DNA from: SAR92 clade bacterium H921
Lineage (GTDB): Bacteria > Pseudomonadota > Gammaproteobacteria > Pseudomonadales > Porticoccaceae
Length of the DNA stretch: 64,000 bases
Reading direction: 5' to 3'
Assembly (NCBI GenBank): GCA_025153755.1
Contig: JAOALD010000003.1
Span: forward strand, 372,001 to 436,000
Part shown: positions 8,759 through 20,474 of the stretch, one piece after another
How the letters are laid out: every line of letters starts with the position of its first letter
How positions within the stretch are numbered: the first letter of the stretch is position 1
Notes under the pieces: model-generated
What the model was told of the DNA's origin: nothing
The model's database searches: none
What the model saw: only the letters and a program-made list of their open reading frames with translations
Made by a program: the position numbers and the translations under genes

Positions 8759-10297
8759 CTACTCAATGGCGGTTGAATTGTTGTTGTGAATACCAATAAC
8801 CTGAACTGCTTTGGCTTCACCTGAACTATCTTTATTTTTTTTCGCTGAGTCATTTCGCTGCGCTTCAATCCGCTCTAAATAGGCTTTGTCTACATCGCCA
8901 GTGATATAGTTGCCATCAAATACTGAGCATTCGAAACGTTTAATGCTGTCATTACCCTCAAGACCTGAATCAATTAAGTCTTGTAAATCTTGATAGATAA
9001 TCCAGTCGGCGCCAATAAGCTGGCCCACTTCTTCATCGGTGCGACCATGAGCTATTAGTTCTGTGGCCGATGGCATATCGATACCATAGACATTGGGGTA
9101 GCGCACTCCGGGAGCCGCCGATGCAATATAGACTTTCTTGGCACCAGCGTCCCGTGCCAACTGAATAATCTCTTGAGAGGTGGTACCGCGCACAATGGAG
9201 TCATCGACTAATAATACATTTTTCCCAGCAAATTCTAACTTTACTGCATTGAGCTTTTGACGTACTGATTTTTTTCGCTCGGTCTGACCCGGCATAATGA
9301 AGGTGCGACCAATATAGCGATTCTTCATAAAGCCCTCGCGCAACTTTATGCCCAACCTCTCTGCCATTGCCTGTGCCGACACTCGACTGGTATCTGGAAT
9401 GGGGATAACAACGTCAATATCATGATCTGGTTTTTCGCGAGTTAGCTTGTCAGCCAACTTCTCACCCATACGTAATCGGCATTTGTAGACTGAGATGTTA
9501 TCGATTAAAGAATCTGGACGGGCAAAATAAACATGTTCAAAAATACAGGGAACTAGCTCATGTTTTTTTGCACATTGCTGGAAATGAATCTGGCCAGACT
9601 TGTCCACAAACATAGCCTCTCCAGGTTCCAGATCTCTAATAAACTCAAAGCCCAGACTGTCTAGGACAACAGATTCAGACACCACAGCGTACTCAGTGCC
9701 AGCTTCCGTTTCACGTTTACCAAAGCACAGGGGGCGAATGCCATAGGTATCACGAAAGGCAAACATGCCATAGTTGGCAATAAGCCCGACTACCGCATAG
9801 GCGCCGCGGCAACGCTCGTGCACATGGCTAACCGCAGCAAAAATATCATCACTCGTTGGCTCTAGTTTTCTTCGTGATTGCAGCTCATGGGCAAATACGT
9901 TGAGCAAAACTTCAGAATCAGAATCTGTATTGAGATGGCGTAAATCATCGCGGAAAATATTATGGCGCAACTCGGCTGCATTGGTGAGATTGCCATTGTG
10001 CGCTATAAAAATACCATAGGGAGAGTTGACGTACATCGGTTGTGCCAGTGCCGGCCCAGAACTACCCGCGGTGGGATAACGCACATGACCAATACCCACA
10101 TCACCAACCAGACGTAGCATATGCCGACGATGAAACACATCGCGCGCCAGCCCTTCGCCTTTGCACTGATGTAACTCACCATTGGCTTCGGTTACTATGC
10201 CCGCAGCATCCTGTCCACGATGCTGTAACATAGTCAACGCATCATAAAGCCGCGTGTTAACGTCAGAAGTTCCCGAGATTCCTACTACACCACACAT
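8759..10297 (-). CDS. purF: Amidophosphoribosyltransferase
   Basis: First committed step of purine synthesis: transfers ammonia from glutamine to PRPP. The protein begins MCGVVGI, so Cys2 becomes the N-terminal nucleophile of the class II glutamine amidotransferase domain (about residues 1-230). The phosphoribosyltransferase domain carries the PRPP loop [14 protein letters not shown]. At 512 aa it matches E. coli PurF. It starts 3 bases after the cvpA stop codon, the conserved cvpA-purF arrangement. Confidence 0.98.
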   Translation of the reverse strand: MCGVVGISGTSDVNTRLYDALTMLQHRGQDAAGIVTEANGELHQCKGEGLARDVFHRRHMLRLVGDVGIGHVRYPTAGSSGPALAQPMYVNSPYGIFIAHNGNLTNAAELRHNIFRDDLRHLNTDSDSEVLLNVFAHELQSRRKLEPTSDDIFAAVSHVHERCRGAYAVVGLIANYGMFAFRDTYGIRPLCFGKRETEAGTEYAVVSESVVLDSLGFEFIRDLEPGEAMFVDKSGQIHFQQCAKKHELVPCIFEHVYFARPDSLIDNISVYKCRLRMGEKLADKLTREKPDHDIDVVIPIPDTSRVSAQAMAERLGIKLREGFMKNRYIGRTFIMPGQTERKKSVRQKLNAVKLEFAGKNVLLVDDSIVRGTTSQEIIQLARDAGAKKVYIASAAPGVRYPNVYGIDMPSATELIAHGRTDEEVGQLIGADWIIYQDLQDLIDSGLEGNDSIKRFECSVFDGNYITGDVDKAYLERIEAQRNDSAKKNKDSSGEAKAVQVIGIHNNNSTAIE

Positions 10298-10300
10298 CTG

Positions 10301-10801
10301 CTATACCCAACCCGTAATAAAGTCTATGACTGCAGTTGCCGCTTCCCGACCCCAGGCTTCGAAGCCCTGAAATAAAGGAATTAGCGACGACGCCAACCAC
10401 CAGGGGTCCTTATCTACCGGCACGGCTTGCGGCAATGCTATTACCAATGCCAATACTATCAACAATCCCCTAAACACACCAAAAACTAAGCCTAACGTCC
10501 TGTCCGTGCCACTCAATCCAGTTGAGCTAACCAGTTTCCCCAATAAAAAATTAACCACAGCACCCAGTAATAATGTGCCAACAAATAAGCCACCCCAGGC
10601 CGCCAACTGTCTGATTGATGCCAAGGCTATAAAGTTTACTAACAAGTCTGCTACCGGCTCTTTGAAGCTCATGGCTACGACAAAGGCCGCAATCCAAATC
10701 ACAAGTGACATCGCCTCTTTGACAAATCCACGTACCAGACTAATCAGACCAGAGATGCTGATAACGCCAACGATTCCCCAATCTACTATTGCTATGTCCA
10801 T
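10301..10801 (-). CDS. cvpA: CvpA family membrane protein
   Basis: Small inner-membrane protein with four hydrophobic helices, named for its need in colicin V production; its molecular role is unclear. The segment SLVRGFVKEAMSLVIWI is the family signature, and the protein has the usual length (166 aa). I use the ATG at 10801; a TTG at 10816, five codons upstream and close to GAGGG, is an alternative start. It lies between dedD and purF as in other gammaproteobacteria. Confidence 0.94.
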   Translation of the reverse strand: MDIAIVDWGIVGVISISGLISLVRGFVKEAMSLVIWIAAFVVAMSFKEPVADLLVNFIALASIRQLAAWGGLFVGTLLLGAVVNFLLGKLVSSTGLSGTDRTLGLVFGVFRGLLIVLALVIALPQAVPVDKDPWWLASSLIPLFQGFEAWGREAATAVIDFITGWV

Positions 10802-10830
10802 TACTATTAGGTCCAATTTCCCTCAGGCGC

Positions 10831-11352
10831 TTAGGGTATGTACTGCAGCACGATTGAGTCAGTTTTAAAGGCCGCATCGATATCTGATTTATCTTTTAAC
10901 GCTCTGCGTTTATCAATTTTGGGGCCCACATAGACCCGATAACGAGTCTTATTTTTAACCATCGCACTTTTAATAAAGGCTTTGAATTTTTGTTTGCGCA
11001 GCCTATTCATAAACTCTTCAGCAGCGCTTTTCTGAGCAAAACTGCTCACCTGAACGACCCAAGCGTTGGGCAGATCACTGGAATTTAGTCCGTAGTTTTT
11101 TTCACTGTTATCGTCCACGGGCTGGGATTTTTCGACATCAAAGATAGAGGATAATAATGATTTCTCTGGCACGCCTGTTGGGCGCTCCGCCTTAACCACT
11201 TGCTCAGCTTTTATTTCAGGGGCAGGAGGCAATTTACTGCTTCGGTCTACTTTTAGCGGGTCGGCAAAATCAAACAGCACAGGCAATATGATTAACCCCA
11301 GAGCACCCAAAACCAGCGCACCGGCAATTCGCTGTTTTAAACCATCACTCAC
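10831..11352 (-). CDS. dedD: SPOR domain protein, DedD-like
   Basis: Predicted cell-division protein anchored by an N-terminal membrane helix (ALVLGALGLIILPVLFDF, about residues 12-29). A linker follows, then a C-terminal SPOR domain (about 95-173) that binds denuded septal peptidoglycan. WVVQVSSFAQKSAAEEFMNRLRK and RVYVGP are the SPOR hallmarks. It overlaps the end of folC by 8 bases and precedes cvpA, the E. coli order folC-dedD-cvpA-purF. Confidence 0.93.
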   Translation of the reverse strand: MSDGLKQRIAGALVLGALGLIILPVLFDFADPLKVDRSSKLPPAPEIKAEQVVKAERPTGVPEKSLLSSIFDVEKSQPVDDNSEKNYGLNSSDLPNAWVVQVSSFAQKSAAEEFMNRLRKQKFKAFIKSAMVKNKTRYRVYVGPKIDKRRALKDKSDIDAAFKTDSIVLQYIP

Positions 11353-12616
11353 TAGAGACCTCTGCCAAAATAATATTCAACACTGCAGCCACCGTATGAA
11401 ATGAGCCAAACACTACGATTCTATCTTCTGCGGTTGCCTGTTCAAGCGCACTGTCCAGCGCCTGCTCAATCGACTCGAGTAACTGCCCTGACTGTCCGGC
11501 ATTGTATACCACTTCGAGCAAGCTGTGTCCCTTGCTAGCCCTAGTAGAGTCGCTTATTTGTGCAATAAACCAGTCATCGACAACATTGCCCATAGCCAAG
11601 ACTATTCCGGCCCAGTCTTTATCTTCTAACACTGAGGCAACAGCCAGAGTTCGCCGTTCGGCGCCTGCTAGGTTTTGTGCTAGAGCGCTCGCTGCTGCTG
11701 GATTATGAGCAACATCTAAGATAATTTTAATACCCTTATAGCTAAGAGTTTGATGCCGACCAGTGAGTTCAACAGACTCAAGTGCATTGCGACTATCGCG
11801 ACTATTAAGCTCTAGACCAGCCGCAAGTAGAGCCTGCAGAGCTAGAGTTTTATTGATGGGCAACAGACCCGCCCGAGGCAACTGATCAATGTGCATAGGA
11901 CCATTTTTAGCAATCAGATTGACACGAAAAGACGGCTCATCTGTAAATGAAAAATCGCGGCCAATGTAAAGGGCATCGGCGCCTGTCTCTGCTACCATCT
12001 GCTCGAAGCCACAAGGATAGTCCTGTTCACCAATAATCAGCGGCCGTTTAGCTCTAGCAATACCGATTTTCTCACCAGCTATAGCCTCCCTGGTATCACC
12101 CAGCCAGTCTTGATGATCTAATGCAATACTAGTAACCACTGCCACATCAGCATCGATGATATTAATCGCGTCTAGGCGACCGCCAAGACCCACCTCTAAC
12201 AGCATGACATCTGGGCTGGCATCCCTAAAAATTAATAGTGCTGCCAATGTGCCAAATTCAAAGTAGGTCAGTGATATATCGCCCCTAACCTCTTCTATTT
12301 CCTCAAAGGCGTTAACAATTAACTGGTCTGAAACTGGTTTTCCAGCTAGACAGATACGCTCGTTATAGAGTAAAAAATGGGGCGAGGTAAACATGCCCAC
12401 GGTATAGCCATGTTGCAACAGCAGAGCCTGCATACTGGCAATACAGGATCCCTTACCATTGGTGCCCGCAACGGTAATAGCAATTGAAGGCTTGATGCCG
12501 GAGGTAGTTTGCAGTCGTTGCCAAACATTGTTGACTCTGCCTAATCCCAGCTCTATTTCACTGGGATGTCTGCTCTCCAACAGAGTCAACCATTCCGCTA
12601 GAGCGCGGTTAGGCAT
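11345..12616 (-). CDS. folC: Bifunctional dihydrofolate synthase / folylpolyglutamate synthase
   Basis: Mur-ligase-family enzyme that adds glutamate to dihydropteroate and to folates. The P-loop GTNGKGS is at residues 51-57. The segments [24 protein letters not shown] and LDVAHNP are characteristic. At 423 aa it has E. coli FolC length. It overlaps accD upstream by 8 bases and dedD downstream, so the whole accD-folC-dedD-cvpA-purF run is probably one transcript. Confidence 0.97.
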   Translation of the reverse strand: MPNRALAEWLTLLESRHPSEIELGLGRVNNVWQRLQTTSGIKPSIAITVAGTNGKGSCIASMQALLLQHGYTVGMFTSPHFLLYNERICLAGKPVSDQLIVNAFEEIEEVRGDISLTYFEFGTLAALLIFRDASPDVMLLEVGLGGRLDAINIIDADVAVVTSIALDHQDWLGDTREAIAGEKIGIARAKRPLIIGEQDYPCGFEQMVAETGADALYIGRDFSFTDEPSFRVNLIAKNGPMHIDQLPRAGLLPINKTLALQALLAAGLELNSRDSRNALESVELTGRHQTLSYKGIKIILDVAHNPAAASALAQNLAGAERRTLAVASVLEDKDWAGIVLAMGNVVDDWFIAQISDSTRASKGHSLLEVVYNAGQSGQLLESIEQALDSALEQATAEDRIVVFGSFHTVAAVLNIILAEVSSE

Positions 12617-13478
12617 TGACAGGTTCTGGCACGTTGATTAGCTTGGAAAGAATACTAGCGAGGCGGTCACGCATTTGATGGCGAGAAATAATCATGTCTA
12701 TGTGACCTTTCTCCAATAAAAACTCACTGCGTTGAAACCCTTTGGGCAACTTTTGCCGTATGGTCTGTTCGATAATGTTGGGGCCAGCAAATCCAGCGCG
12801 AGCACCTGGTTCGGCAACATTCAAATCACCCAGCATCGCCAGGCTGGCGGAGACACCACCGTATACTGGATCCGTCATAACTGAAATATATGGCACGCCC
12901 GCAGCACTTAAACGCTCTAAGACAGCACTGGTTTTAGCCATTTGCATCAAAGAGATCAATGCCTCTTGCATGCGCGCACCGCCGGTGGCAGAGAAACAGA
13001 TAAATGGGCGCTTTTCAGCCAGCGCCAAGTTGGCGGCTCGGGTAAACTTTTCGCCGACCGCATACCCCATAGAGCCACCATGAAAGGCAAACTCAAAGGC
13101 TACGGCGACAACAGGAACGCCCTTTACGCTGCCAGACATGGCGATTAACGCATCCTTTTCTCCAGTTTTTTTCTGTGCATCTGTTAGGCGGTCTTTGTAC
13201 TTTTTGACATCGCGAAACTTGAGCCGGTCAATAGCAGTAACGTCTTCTGCCACTTCGGTACGGCCCTGCTCATCGAGAAACACATCCAGACGACGGCGGG
13301 CACCAACACGCATATGATGCTCACATTTCGGACACACATCGAGGTTGCGCTCTAATTCTGGGCGGTAAAGTGGAGAGGTACATTTAGGACATTTTTTCCA
13401 TAACCCCTCGGGCACGGAGCTAGACCGCTCCAACCCACTGGAGGGCCCTTTGGGTCTAATTTTATTCAGCCAGTTCAT
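12609..13478 (-). CDS. accD: Acetyl-CoA carboxylase carboxyltransferase subunit beta
   Basis: Forms the carboxyltransferase with AccA and makes malonyl-CoA for fatty-acid synthesis. The N-terminal zinc ribbon has C30, C33, C49 and C52. The crotonase-like carboxyltransferase core includes [22 protein letters not shown] and [11 protein letters not shown]. At 289 aa it is close to E. coli AccD. It is the first gene of the accD-folC-dedD-cvpA-purF run; trpF lies about 110 bases upstream. Confidence 0.98.
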   Translation of the reverse strand: MNWLNKIRPKGPSSGLERSSSVPEGLWKKCPKCTSPLYRPELERNLDVCPKCEHHMRVGARRRLDVFLDEQGRTEVAEDVTAIDRLKFRDVKKYKDRLTDAQKKTGEKDALIAMSGSVKGVPVVAVAFEFAFHGGSMGYAVGEKFTRAANLALAEKRPFICFSATGGARMQEALISLMQMAKTSAVLERLSAAGVPYISVMTDPVYGGVSASLAMLGDLNVAEPGARAGFAGPNIIEQTIRQKLPKGFQRSEFLLEKGHIDMIISRHQMRDRLASILSKLINVPEPVNA

Positions 13479-13586
13479 CTATTTCCCTTTCACTAATCGA
13501 TGGCTATAGCTGCGTTAAAAGGCGCTATAGAGCCGGAGCCGAACATTCTACCATGACAAGTTCACGGTGGATAAGACCTGGGATAA

Positions 13587-14228
13587 TTATTTATTCCCGA
13601 GATTTATTATGGCTGCCTGTTTTGCCCGCTGAACAAAAGCCGCCACCTTGACTGGATCCTTAATGCCTGGCGATGCCTCAACACCACCACTGACATCGAC
13701 CATATCAGGTTTCACTAACCGCACCGCATCGGCAACATTGTCTGGATTTAACCCCCCTGCCAGAATAAGCGGGTAGTCAGTTGAGGTCGGCAGTCTACTC
13801 CAGTCAAACTGATGCCCAGTACCTCCGTATTGATCCTCACTCCAGGCATCAAACAAGAACCCAGCTTCGGCGCCGTAGGCGTTTACCTCAGCGTCAATAT
13901 TCAAACCTTCGCGCATGCGAACCGCACGAATGAAAGGAAAGTTAAATTGCTGACAAAATTCCGGGCTTTCATCACCATGAAACTGCAGTAGGTCTGGCTT
14001 TACCTGATCAATTACCAAATCGACTAGGGCTTTGTCGGCATTGACCAATAACACTACACACTTAGCCCCAGGGCCAATAACCTGACGAATTTTCACAGCC
14101 TGCTGGACCTGAACATATCTAGAACTTTTAGGGTAGATCACCAAACCTAATAGATCGGCGCCAGCATCCTGAGCCATAAGTGCTTGCTCTGGCGAGGTGA
14201 TACCACAGATTTTTACAAGAACTGTCAT
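13587..14228 (-). CDS. trpF: Phosphoribosylanthranilate isomerase
   Basis: Third step of the tryptophan branch, a TIM-barrel isomerase. It starts MTVLVKICGIT with the conserved KICG motif (catalytic Cys8), and has LILAGGLNPDNV and the phosphate-binding VDVSGGVEASPG near the C-terminus. At 213 aa it is a free-standing TrpF, not fused to TrpC. It follows truA on the same strand. The usual pseudomonad order truA-trpF-accD is kept; no trpB or trpA is seen between trpF and accD. Confidence 0.96.
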   Translation of the reverse strand: MTVLVKICGITSPEQALMAQDAGADLLGLVIYPKSSRYVQVQQAVKIRQVIGPGAKCVVLLVNADKALVDLVIDQVKPDLLQFHGDESPEFCQQFNFPFIRAVRMREGLNIDAEVNAYGAEAGFLFDAWSEDQYGGTGHQFDWSRLPTSTDYPLILAGGLNPDNVADAVRLVKPDMVDVSGGVEASPGIKDPVKVAAFVQRAKQAAIINLGNK

Positions 14229-14242
14229 TGCTAAAGTATACC

Positions 14243-15112
14243 TTAACTAGCATCGGATAATTGAGCGGGCAAAAACATCGGGCCTAGGGGTAAATTAGGT
14301 ATACCGAACCCACCTGGATAACGCACGTCGACAAGATATAGTCCATTTGGCGCCGCAGTTGCCGCACTCTTGCCGCGATCACCCTGCGTCAGTAATCTTT
14401 TAATCCAGCCTGGCTCTTGACGGCCAAACCCAACTTCCAACAATGATCCAATCATATTGCGCACCATGTGTAACACAAAGGCGTTGGCTGTTACCTCAAA
14501 AATTAATAACTGACCCTGCCGATAAATATTGGCACTGGTCACATTGCGAAATGGTGATAATGACTGACAACCGGCACCCCGAAATGCGGAGAAATCCTGC
14601 TCACCTAATAGATGAGCACATGCCAACTGCATTGCCGCAGCATTTAAAGGATATTTAACCCAGGTCACACCCTGAGAAAAAATTCCCGGTCGAGCATCAC
14701 TGGCAGCTATTACGTAACGGTAAGTGCGCGCTGTAGCGCTAAAGCGGGCATGAAAGTACGGCTCTACTTGATCGGCCCAGACCAATGAAACGCTGTCCGG
14801 AAGTTGACTATTGGCACCCATTACCCAGTTGCGACTGGTTCGATCGGCCTCTGTATCAAAGTGCACTACCTGGTGACTAGCGTGCACCCCACTATCGGTG
14901 CGTCCGGCACAGCTGAGCACTAGCGCTTTATTAGCAACATAGCTCAGTGCTCGCTCCAACTCCGCCTGCACCGATGGGCTGTGCTTTTGTTTTTGGAAAC
15001 CACAAAAAGTACTGCCGTCGTATTGAACAACGGCGGCATAGCGTTTAATTCCATGAGGAAGACTCTGACCCTCAGGAATCTTACAGTTGGGGGTGTAGGC
15101 CCATTCAGCCAC
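14243..15112 (-). CDS. truA: tRNA pseudouridine(38-40) synthase
   Basis: Isomerises uridines 38-40 of the tRNA anticodon arm. The catalytic motif CAGRTDSGVHA contains the nucleophile Asp73, and YDGSTFCGFQKQ near the N-terminus is typical. At 289 aa it is slightly long because of a short N-terminal extension (about 22 residues before the conserved core), so an internal start is possible but no better ATG is evident. It starts 2 bases after the fimV stop. Confidence 0.96.
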   Translation of the reverse strand: MAEWAYTPNCKIPEGQSLPHGIKRYAAVVQYDGSTFCGFQKQKHSPSVQAELERALSYVANKALVLSCAGRTDSGVHASHQVVHFDTEADRTSRNWVMGANSQLPDSVSLVWADQVEPYFHARFSATARTYRYVIAASDARPGIFSQGVTWVKYPLNAAAMQLACAHLLGEQDFSAFRGAGCQSLSPFRNVTSANIYRQGQLLIFEVTANAFVLHMVRNMIGSLLEVGFGRQEPGWIKRLLTQGDRGKSAATAAPNGLYLVDVRYPGGFGIPNLPLGPMFLPAQLSDAS

Positions 15113-15114
15113 AG

Positions 15115-17265
15115 CTACAGCTTCTCCAATACCGCCCGGGCTTTGGCCTGACCAATTTGGTCGGCTTCGTTAATAATCTCTTCTAAAATTTCCCGTGCTC
15201 CTTCCAAGTCATCCATTTCAATATAGGTCTTCGCAAGGTCCAGCTTTACCTCAACCGCATCAATATCGTCCACACCATAGAAGTCATCTGCGTCGTCAAG
15301 ACCTTTTGCAACAGTTTCGCCGACCGTTTGCTTGAGCTCTGCTTCACTGGGTAAATCTGGTTCTTGGGAGAAGATGCCGCCATCTATTGAGTCGTCGTCC
15401 ATGAAGCCACCGGCCAATACAGTCTCATCAAGTTCATCAGTGGCAGTATCATCGCTGGGAGGTAATCCGTCCTCAAGCAGGTCTGATATGCTAATGCCCT
15501 GCTCAGCTTCAACCGGCTGATCATCATCCAAAACATCCTCAGTCTGCGCGGATGATACAGGCGCTTCCAAACCGTCATCTGAAGCCGCCTGCTCAGAGCG
15601 AGCAATCGCCGATGCCTTGTTGATAGCATCTAGATCACCCGTCAGTTCAATTTCTAGCTGGAGATCTCGCAGTTCGTCTAGACGCTGCTCATCACAATAG
15701 ATTTCCATTAACGTCAAGCGTGAGCCTGTGTCCCCTGAATCTCTTGCTCGCGCTTTCTCAAGAATATCAATGGCCTGATCTACATTACCCAAAGACAGGT
15801 AAACCTCAGCCTCAGTTGCGGCTTCAATCATCGAGTCAAAGATCTCTGGACTTACTTCGCTGTCTCCTTCCGGAAATATCTCCCTGTCTGTTTCATCGAA
15901 TAATTTGGCATCTGGATCTAAATCTAAACCATCGAGGTCATCGATTAACAAATTAGCGCCAGTGTTAACCTTAGGTTCTTGATTATCTTGCGAGCTCTCA
16001 CCAGCAGAGGCCTCGTCATCGACATCATGGCTGGGTTTTGGTCGTCGTATTAACAGCAGAAGCAACAAAGCCAAAACCCCAACCCCAACCCAAATATACC
16101 AAGGCTGATATTGCAGCTGCTTGACTAAGCTGAAAAGCTCTTGACTATCAATTAGGCCTAGATTTTTGGTTTCAGGTGGCGTCTGCTTCACACCTACAGT
16201 GGCGTCGCTTTTGACCTCTAGTGCCTGATCACCCATTTGATCGACCTGAGCTTCCAAAAGAGTCATGCGCTTGCGCAATGCAGTATTTTCTAACTCAGCT
16301 CTATTCTTTTCATCTTGAGCCACCGCGAGTTCAGAGCTCAACTGCTCGTAGCCATCGTCAGTGATAATTTCGTCTTCGATAATGGGTGCATTAACTGAGG
16401 CGCTCCCATCCTCGGAAGAACTCCTTTCGGAATACGAATCTAAACTCTCGAAGTTCACTGGGTCATTATCATCACCCCCCTCATCAGCGGAGGTCTCGAC
16501 AGCGGCATCGCTGACCTCCAGCACTAACTCTTCTGGCTTTTGCTCGGCCAAACCAATTTGAATCGAGACGATATCGCCCGGTTCGTCGCTAATTTTTTCA
16601 CTCGAGGGTAACCGAAGAATCGCACCCTTCACCATTCTATTGGCATCGCCATCGACAAATGCATTGATGTTTTCTTTATACAGCGCGTCCATCGTTTGCA
16701 AAATAGTAGAGCCTCGAGGCCGCAGACGTTTCGATACATTCCACAGAGTATCTCCGACGACAACACGATGACTACCAGCAGCAAGCTTTGTCTTGGCTTG
16801 AGCTGCTTTTCTCTCAGCTGCCTTCAGCCCCTGAGGTTCAGCTTTTTTCTCGCTGTCAGTGGGTCGATCTAAGCGCAAGGTGTACTCTTGCAATATGCGC
16901 CCTTCAGGCCATTCTAACTCGACAAGAAAATCCACATAGGGTTCAAGAATCGGTTCTTGACTGGCCACTTTTACAACAGGTTTCCCCTCTGCGCTGTTTT
17001 GAATCTCAAAAGACAGCTGGGTTAGATAATAGTCGCGAGTAACTCCAGCCGAGGCAAAAGCGCTTGCCGGAGCCAAGCGCACTACTAAAAGATCTGTATC
17101 AATAGCCTCTACATTGGTCACGGATATTTCTGCATCTAGTGGCTCGTTGAGCGCGGTATTTAATGTTATGTCCCCAAAACCAACCGCGTTTGCCACAGTT
17201 GTGTAAAACACCGCCGCCAATACATAGGCGGCTGCCAGATTAGTAGTCCATTTTTTGGTTAGCAT
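15115..17265 (-). CDS. fimV: FimV-like peptidoglycan-binding polar protein
   Basis: Polar hub protein family; in Pseudomonas it supports type IV pilus function and polar targeting. In order: signal peptide (about 1-28, ending ANA), the conserved FimV N-terminal domain (VGFGDITLNTALNEPLDAEI), a periplasmic LysM (about 160-215, HRVVVGDTLWNVSKRLRPRG), a coiled-coil (ELAVAQDEKNRAELENTALRK region), one membrane helix (WVGVGVLALLLLLLI), a long acidic cytoplasmic linker, and the C-terminal FimV/TPR domain (VKLDLAKTYIEMDDLEGA). The ATG at 17265 follows GGGGAAG; the frame is open 7 codons further up. It sits between asd and truA as in pseudomonads. Confidence 0.92.
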   Translation of the reverse strand: MLTKKWTTNLAAAYVLAAVFYTTVANAVGFGDITLNTALNEPLDAEISVTNVEAIDTDLLVVRLAPASAFASAGVTRDYYLTQLSFEIQNSAEGKPVVKVASQEPILEPYVDFLVELEWPEGRILQEYTLRLDRPTDSEKKAEPQGLKAAERKAAQAKTKLAAGSHRVVVGDTLWNVSKRLRPRGSTILQTMDALYKENINAFVDGDANRMVKGAILRLPSSEKISDEPGDIVSIQIGLAEQKPEELVLEVSDAAVETSADEGGDDNDPVNFESLDSYSERSSSEDGSASVNAPIIEDEIITDDGYEQLSSELAVAQDEKNRAELENTALRKRMTLLEAQVDQMGDQALEVKSDATVGVKQTPPETKNLGLIDSQELFSLVKQLQYQPWYIWVGVGVLALLLLLLIRRPKPSHDVDDEASAGESSQDNQEPKVNTGANLLIDDLDGLDLDPDAKLFDETDREIFPEGDSEVSPEIFDSMIEAATEAEVYLSLGNVDQAIDILEKARARDSGDTGSRLTLMEIYCDEQRLDELRDLQLEIELTGDLDAINKASAIARSEQAASDDGLEAPVSSAQTEDVLDDDQPVEAEQGISISDLLEDGLPPSDDTATDELDETVLAGGFMDDDSIDGGIFSQEPDLPSEAELKQTVGETVAKGLDDADDFYGVDDIDAVEVKLDLAKTYIEMDDLEGAREILEEIINEADQIGQAKARAVLEKL

Positions 17266-17481
17266 ATTATTCTTCCCCTTGAGCACAATTCAGCGCTCAG
17301 TTTAAGCTCTATCGATCAGGCGCTAGACAACCATACTAAATTCTAGAGACTAGGACGAAATTTTCTAGTGAAAGTTGGCGTTTTTTGGCCAATACTGGGT
17401 GAAAATCCTAAAAAAATGGGCTTATCAGGGAATGTAACCATTGATGCACCCTTAGAGATCGGTAAAAAACTTGTCGAACTC

Positions 17482-18591
17482 CTAATCAATAAGGACCCTC
17501 AGCATTCGACGCAAAGGTTCTGCTGCTCCCCAAAGTAACTGATCACCCACAGTAAATGCAGACAGGTACTGATTACCCATATTCATTTTACGCAGGCGCC
17601 CCACAGGAACGTTTAGTCCACCAGTCACGGCCGCAGGAGTTAATTGGCTTACTGAGGATTCCTTGTTGTTAGGGATAACCTTGGCCCATTGATTGGCTTC
17701 ACTCAGCATGGATTCAATCTCATCTAGGGGGACATCCTTTGTCAGCTTGATGGTCAAAGCCTGGCTGTGACAGCGCATAGAACCAATGCGTACGCAAAGG
17801 CCGTCAAGAGGTATTGGATTGCCCTCACGATTAAGGATCTTGTTGGTCTCAGCTTGGTTTTTCCACTCCTCACGACTTTGACCATTTTCCAACTGAGAAT
17901 CTATATAGGGCAATAGACTGCCCGCTAGAGGATAGCCCCAGTTATCGACTGGAAAGCTATCGCTGAGCAAGGTTTCAGTAACCTTACGGTCAATATCCAA
18001 AATCGCCGAAGATGGGTTGGCTAACGTATCAGCCACCGAGTCCTCAATAACACCCATCTGATTGATCAGTTCACGCATATTCTGCGCACCAGCACCAGAG
18101 GCGGCCTGATAAGTCATAGACGAAGCCCATTCGACTAAATTAGCGTTAAACAGCCCACCCAAACTCATCAGCATCAAACTTACGGTGCAGTTACCTCCGA
18201 TAAAGTCCCTAACACCATTAGCCAAGCCGTCATTAACAACATTCATATTGACTGGGTCGAGAACAATAATTGAGTTATCTTTCATCCGCAGGGCCGACGC
18301 TGCGTCAATCCAATAGCCATCCCAGCCAGCTTTTCGTAACTGTGGGTATACCTCTTTGGTGTAATCCCCGCCCTGACAGGTCACAATGATATCCATCTGC
18401 CGCAGCGCATCGATATCAAGGGCGCTCTGTAGCAGGGGAGTTTCTACGCCCACATCTGGCCCCGCTTGACCAACCTGAGACGTAGTAAAAAATATTGGTT
18501 CAATGTGGGCAAAGTCATTTTCTTCACGCATTCTGTCCATCAGCACGGATCCAACCATGCCGCGCCAACCTATAAATCCCGTTTTTTTCAT
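17482..18591 (-). CDS. asd: Aspartate-semialdehyde dehydrogenase
   Basis: NADPH-dependent reduction of aspartyl phosphate, on the path to lysine, threonine, methionine and diaminopimelate. The start [18 protein letters not shown] is the nucleotide-binding segment, and the catalytic cysteine is Cys135 in GGNCTVSLM. At 369 aa it matches E. coli-type Asd. The start follows AAGGGCTTAGATAA. The gap to leuB upstream is about 165 bases; the gap to fimV (216 bases) shows no clear terminator. Confidence 0.97.
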   Translation of the reverse strand: MKKTGFIGWRGMVGSVLMDRMREENDFAHIEPIFFTTSQVGQAGPDVGVETPLLQSALDIDALRQMDIIVTCQGGDYTKEVYPQLRKAGWDGYWIDAASALRMKDNSIIVLDPVNMNVVNDGLANGVRDFIGGNCTVSLMLMSLGGLFNANLVEWASSMTYQAASGAGAQNMRELINQMGVIEDSVADTLANPSSAILDIDRKVTETLLSDSFPVDNWGYPLAGSLLPYIDSQLENGQSREEWKNQAETNKILNREGNPIPLDGLCVRIGSMRCHSQALTIKLTKDVPLDEIESMLSEANQWAKVIPNNKESSVSQLTPAAVTGGLNVPVGRLRKMNMGNQYLSAFTVGDQLLWGAAEPLRRMLRVLID

Positions 18592-18756
18592 TTATCTAAG
18601 CCCTTCATAAATTTTTAATTCTTAGCATTAAAAACTGCATGTTATTTATGTAACCCTGATTCGATTATGTTGCTCAGATTCAGGTATTACCCTAATCAGA
18701 CCAGCAAAAGTCTATATTGGCCATTAACCACAGTCCGAGACTGTCCTAATATCTCC

Positions 18757-19830
18757 TTACAGGGCCGCGACTACCGCATTACCCATCTCAACAGTTCCTA
18801 CTCGTGTCATGCCATCCGTATAAATATCTCCGGTCCGCAATCCCTGATCTAGAACATCACTCACTGCCTTTTCAATTGCATCTGCCGCCTCTGCCGCCGC
18901 TAATGAATAGCGCAACATCATAGCCACAGACAAAATAGTAGCCAGCGGATTGGCCACACCCTGCCCCGCAATATCTGGCGCAGATCCATGGCAGGGTTCA
19001 TACATTCCACCGCCGTCTTTATCCAAAGACGCCGAGGGCAACATCCCAATAGAGCCCGTTAACATCGCTGCTGTATCCGACAAAATATCGCCAAACATAT
19101 TGCCAGTTACCACCACATCAAACTGCTTAGGCTCCATTACCAGTTGCATAGCTGCATTATCCACATACATATGACTCAGCTTTACCTCTGGGTAGTCCAC
19201 CGCCATATCGCTAATGACCTCACGCCACAAAATAGTCGCTTCCAATACATTAGATTTATCTACCGAGCAAAGGCGCTTACCTCGCACCATGGCGGCTTCG
19301 AAGGCCATCTTGCCAATGCGGCGAATTTCAGACTCATTGTATTTGTAGGTGTTATAGCCCTCGCGTTCACCATTTTCTAAGGTGCGAATACCACGGGGTT
19401 CCCCAAAGTAAATACCTCCGACTAACTCGCGCACGATTAGAATGTCTAACCCTGAAACAAACTCAGGCTTGAGCGAGGATGCATGGGCCAACTGCGGATA
19501 CATAATTGCCGGACGCAAGTTACCAAACAAGTCCAGCTCAGAGCGAATAGTCAATAGCCCTTTCTCTGGGCGTAAATGACGTTCAACGTCATCCCACTGG
19601 GGGCCACCTACTGCGCCGAGCAATATAGCGTCCGATCTACGTGCCTTATCAAGCGTCTGCTGTGGGCAGGGCTCGCCCACCGCATCTAGAGCTGCACCAC
19701 CTAGGTGAGCGTAATCCAGCTCAACACCCAAATTGAACTGCTCGCTTACCCGCGCCAACACTTTGACTGCTTCTGAAACAATTTCTGGGCCAATATTATC
19801 GCCAGGCAATACCAATACTTTCCTACTCAT
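18757..19830 (-). CDS. leuB: 3-isopropylmalate dehydrogenase
   Basis: NAD-dependent oxidative decarboxylation of 3-isopropylmalate in leucine synthesis. Visible motifs are [11 protein letters not shown] at the N-terminus, [24 protein letters not shown], and the conserved [19 protein letters not shown]. At 357 aa it is full length. Its ATG overlaps the leuD stop codon, so leuCDB is translationally coupled. Confidence 0.98.
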   Translation of the reverse strand: MSRKVLVLPGDNIGPEIVSEAVKVLARVSEQFNLGVELDYAHLGGAALDAVGEPCPQQTLDKARRSDAILLGAVGGPQWDDVERHLRPEKGLLTIRSELDLFGNLRPAIMYPQLAHASSLKPEFVSGLDILIVRELVGGIYFGEPRGIRTLENGEREGYNTYKYNESEIRRIGKMAFEAAMVRGKRLCSVDKSNVLEATILWREVISDMAVDYPEVKLSHMYVDNAAMQLVMEPKQFDVVVTGNMFGDILSDTAAMLTGSIGMLPSASLDKDGGGMYEPCHGSAPDIAGQGVANPLATILSVAMMLRYSLAAAEAADAIEKAVSDVLDQGLRTGDIYTDGMTRVGTVEMGNAVVAAL

Positions 19831-20474
19831 TTAATCGCTCCAAATACCCAGGGATGCTGCTGAGCACGATTTGTTTCATAAGCCTTAATGGCATCTGCCT
19901 CTTGCAACGTTAAGCCAATCTCATCCAGACCTTTCAACAGACAATCCTTGCGGAATTGATCCAACTCAAAACTAAAGACATGGCCTGAGTCGGTGGTGAC
20001 AGTTTGCGCCTGAAGATCAATGCTAAGCTCATAGCCCTGCTCGGCATCCATTTGTGCAAATAAAATATCGACTTGTTCTTCGGTTAAAATGACTGGCAAC
20101 AAACCATTTTTAAAACAGTTATTATAGAAAATATCAGCGTAGCTTGGTGCGATTACCGCATTAAAACCATAATCTTCTAGGGCCCAGGGTGCATGTTCAC
20201 GGCTGGAGCCACAGCCAAAGTTTTTCCGTGCCAACAAGATTGAGGCACCTTTAAAGCGAGCCTGATTTAACGGGAAATCTGGATTGATTGGTCGGTTGGA
20301 GCAATCAGCACCCGGCTGACCTTCATCCATATAGCGCAACTCATCAAATAGGTTAGGGCCGAAACCACTGCGCTTAATCGACTTTAAAAATTGTTTCGGG
20401 ATAATCATGTCCGTGTCGACATTGGCCCGATCCATAGGACCAACTAATCCTCGATGTGTGGTAAAAGCTTTCAT
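19827..20474 (-). CDS. leuD: 3-isopropylmalate dehydratase small subunit
   Basis: Small (swivelling) subunit of isopropylmalate isomerase, working with LeuC. Signatures are [14 protein letters not shown] and [18 protein letters not shown]. At 215 aa it is typical of the proteobacterial type. Both ends overlap neighbours (leuC stop and leuB start), so stoichiometric expression with LeuC is expected. Confidence 0.98.
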   Translation of the reverse strand: MKAFTTHRGLVGPMDRANVDTDMIIPKQFLKSIKRSGFGPNLFDELRYMDEGQPGADCSNRPINPDFPLNQARFKGASILLARKNFGCGSSREHAPWALEDYGFNAVIAPSYADIFYNNCFKNGLLPVILTEEQVDILFAQMDAEQGYELSIDLQAQTVTTDSGHVFSFELDQFRKDCLLKGLDEIGLTLQEADAIKAYETNRAQQHPWVFGAIK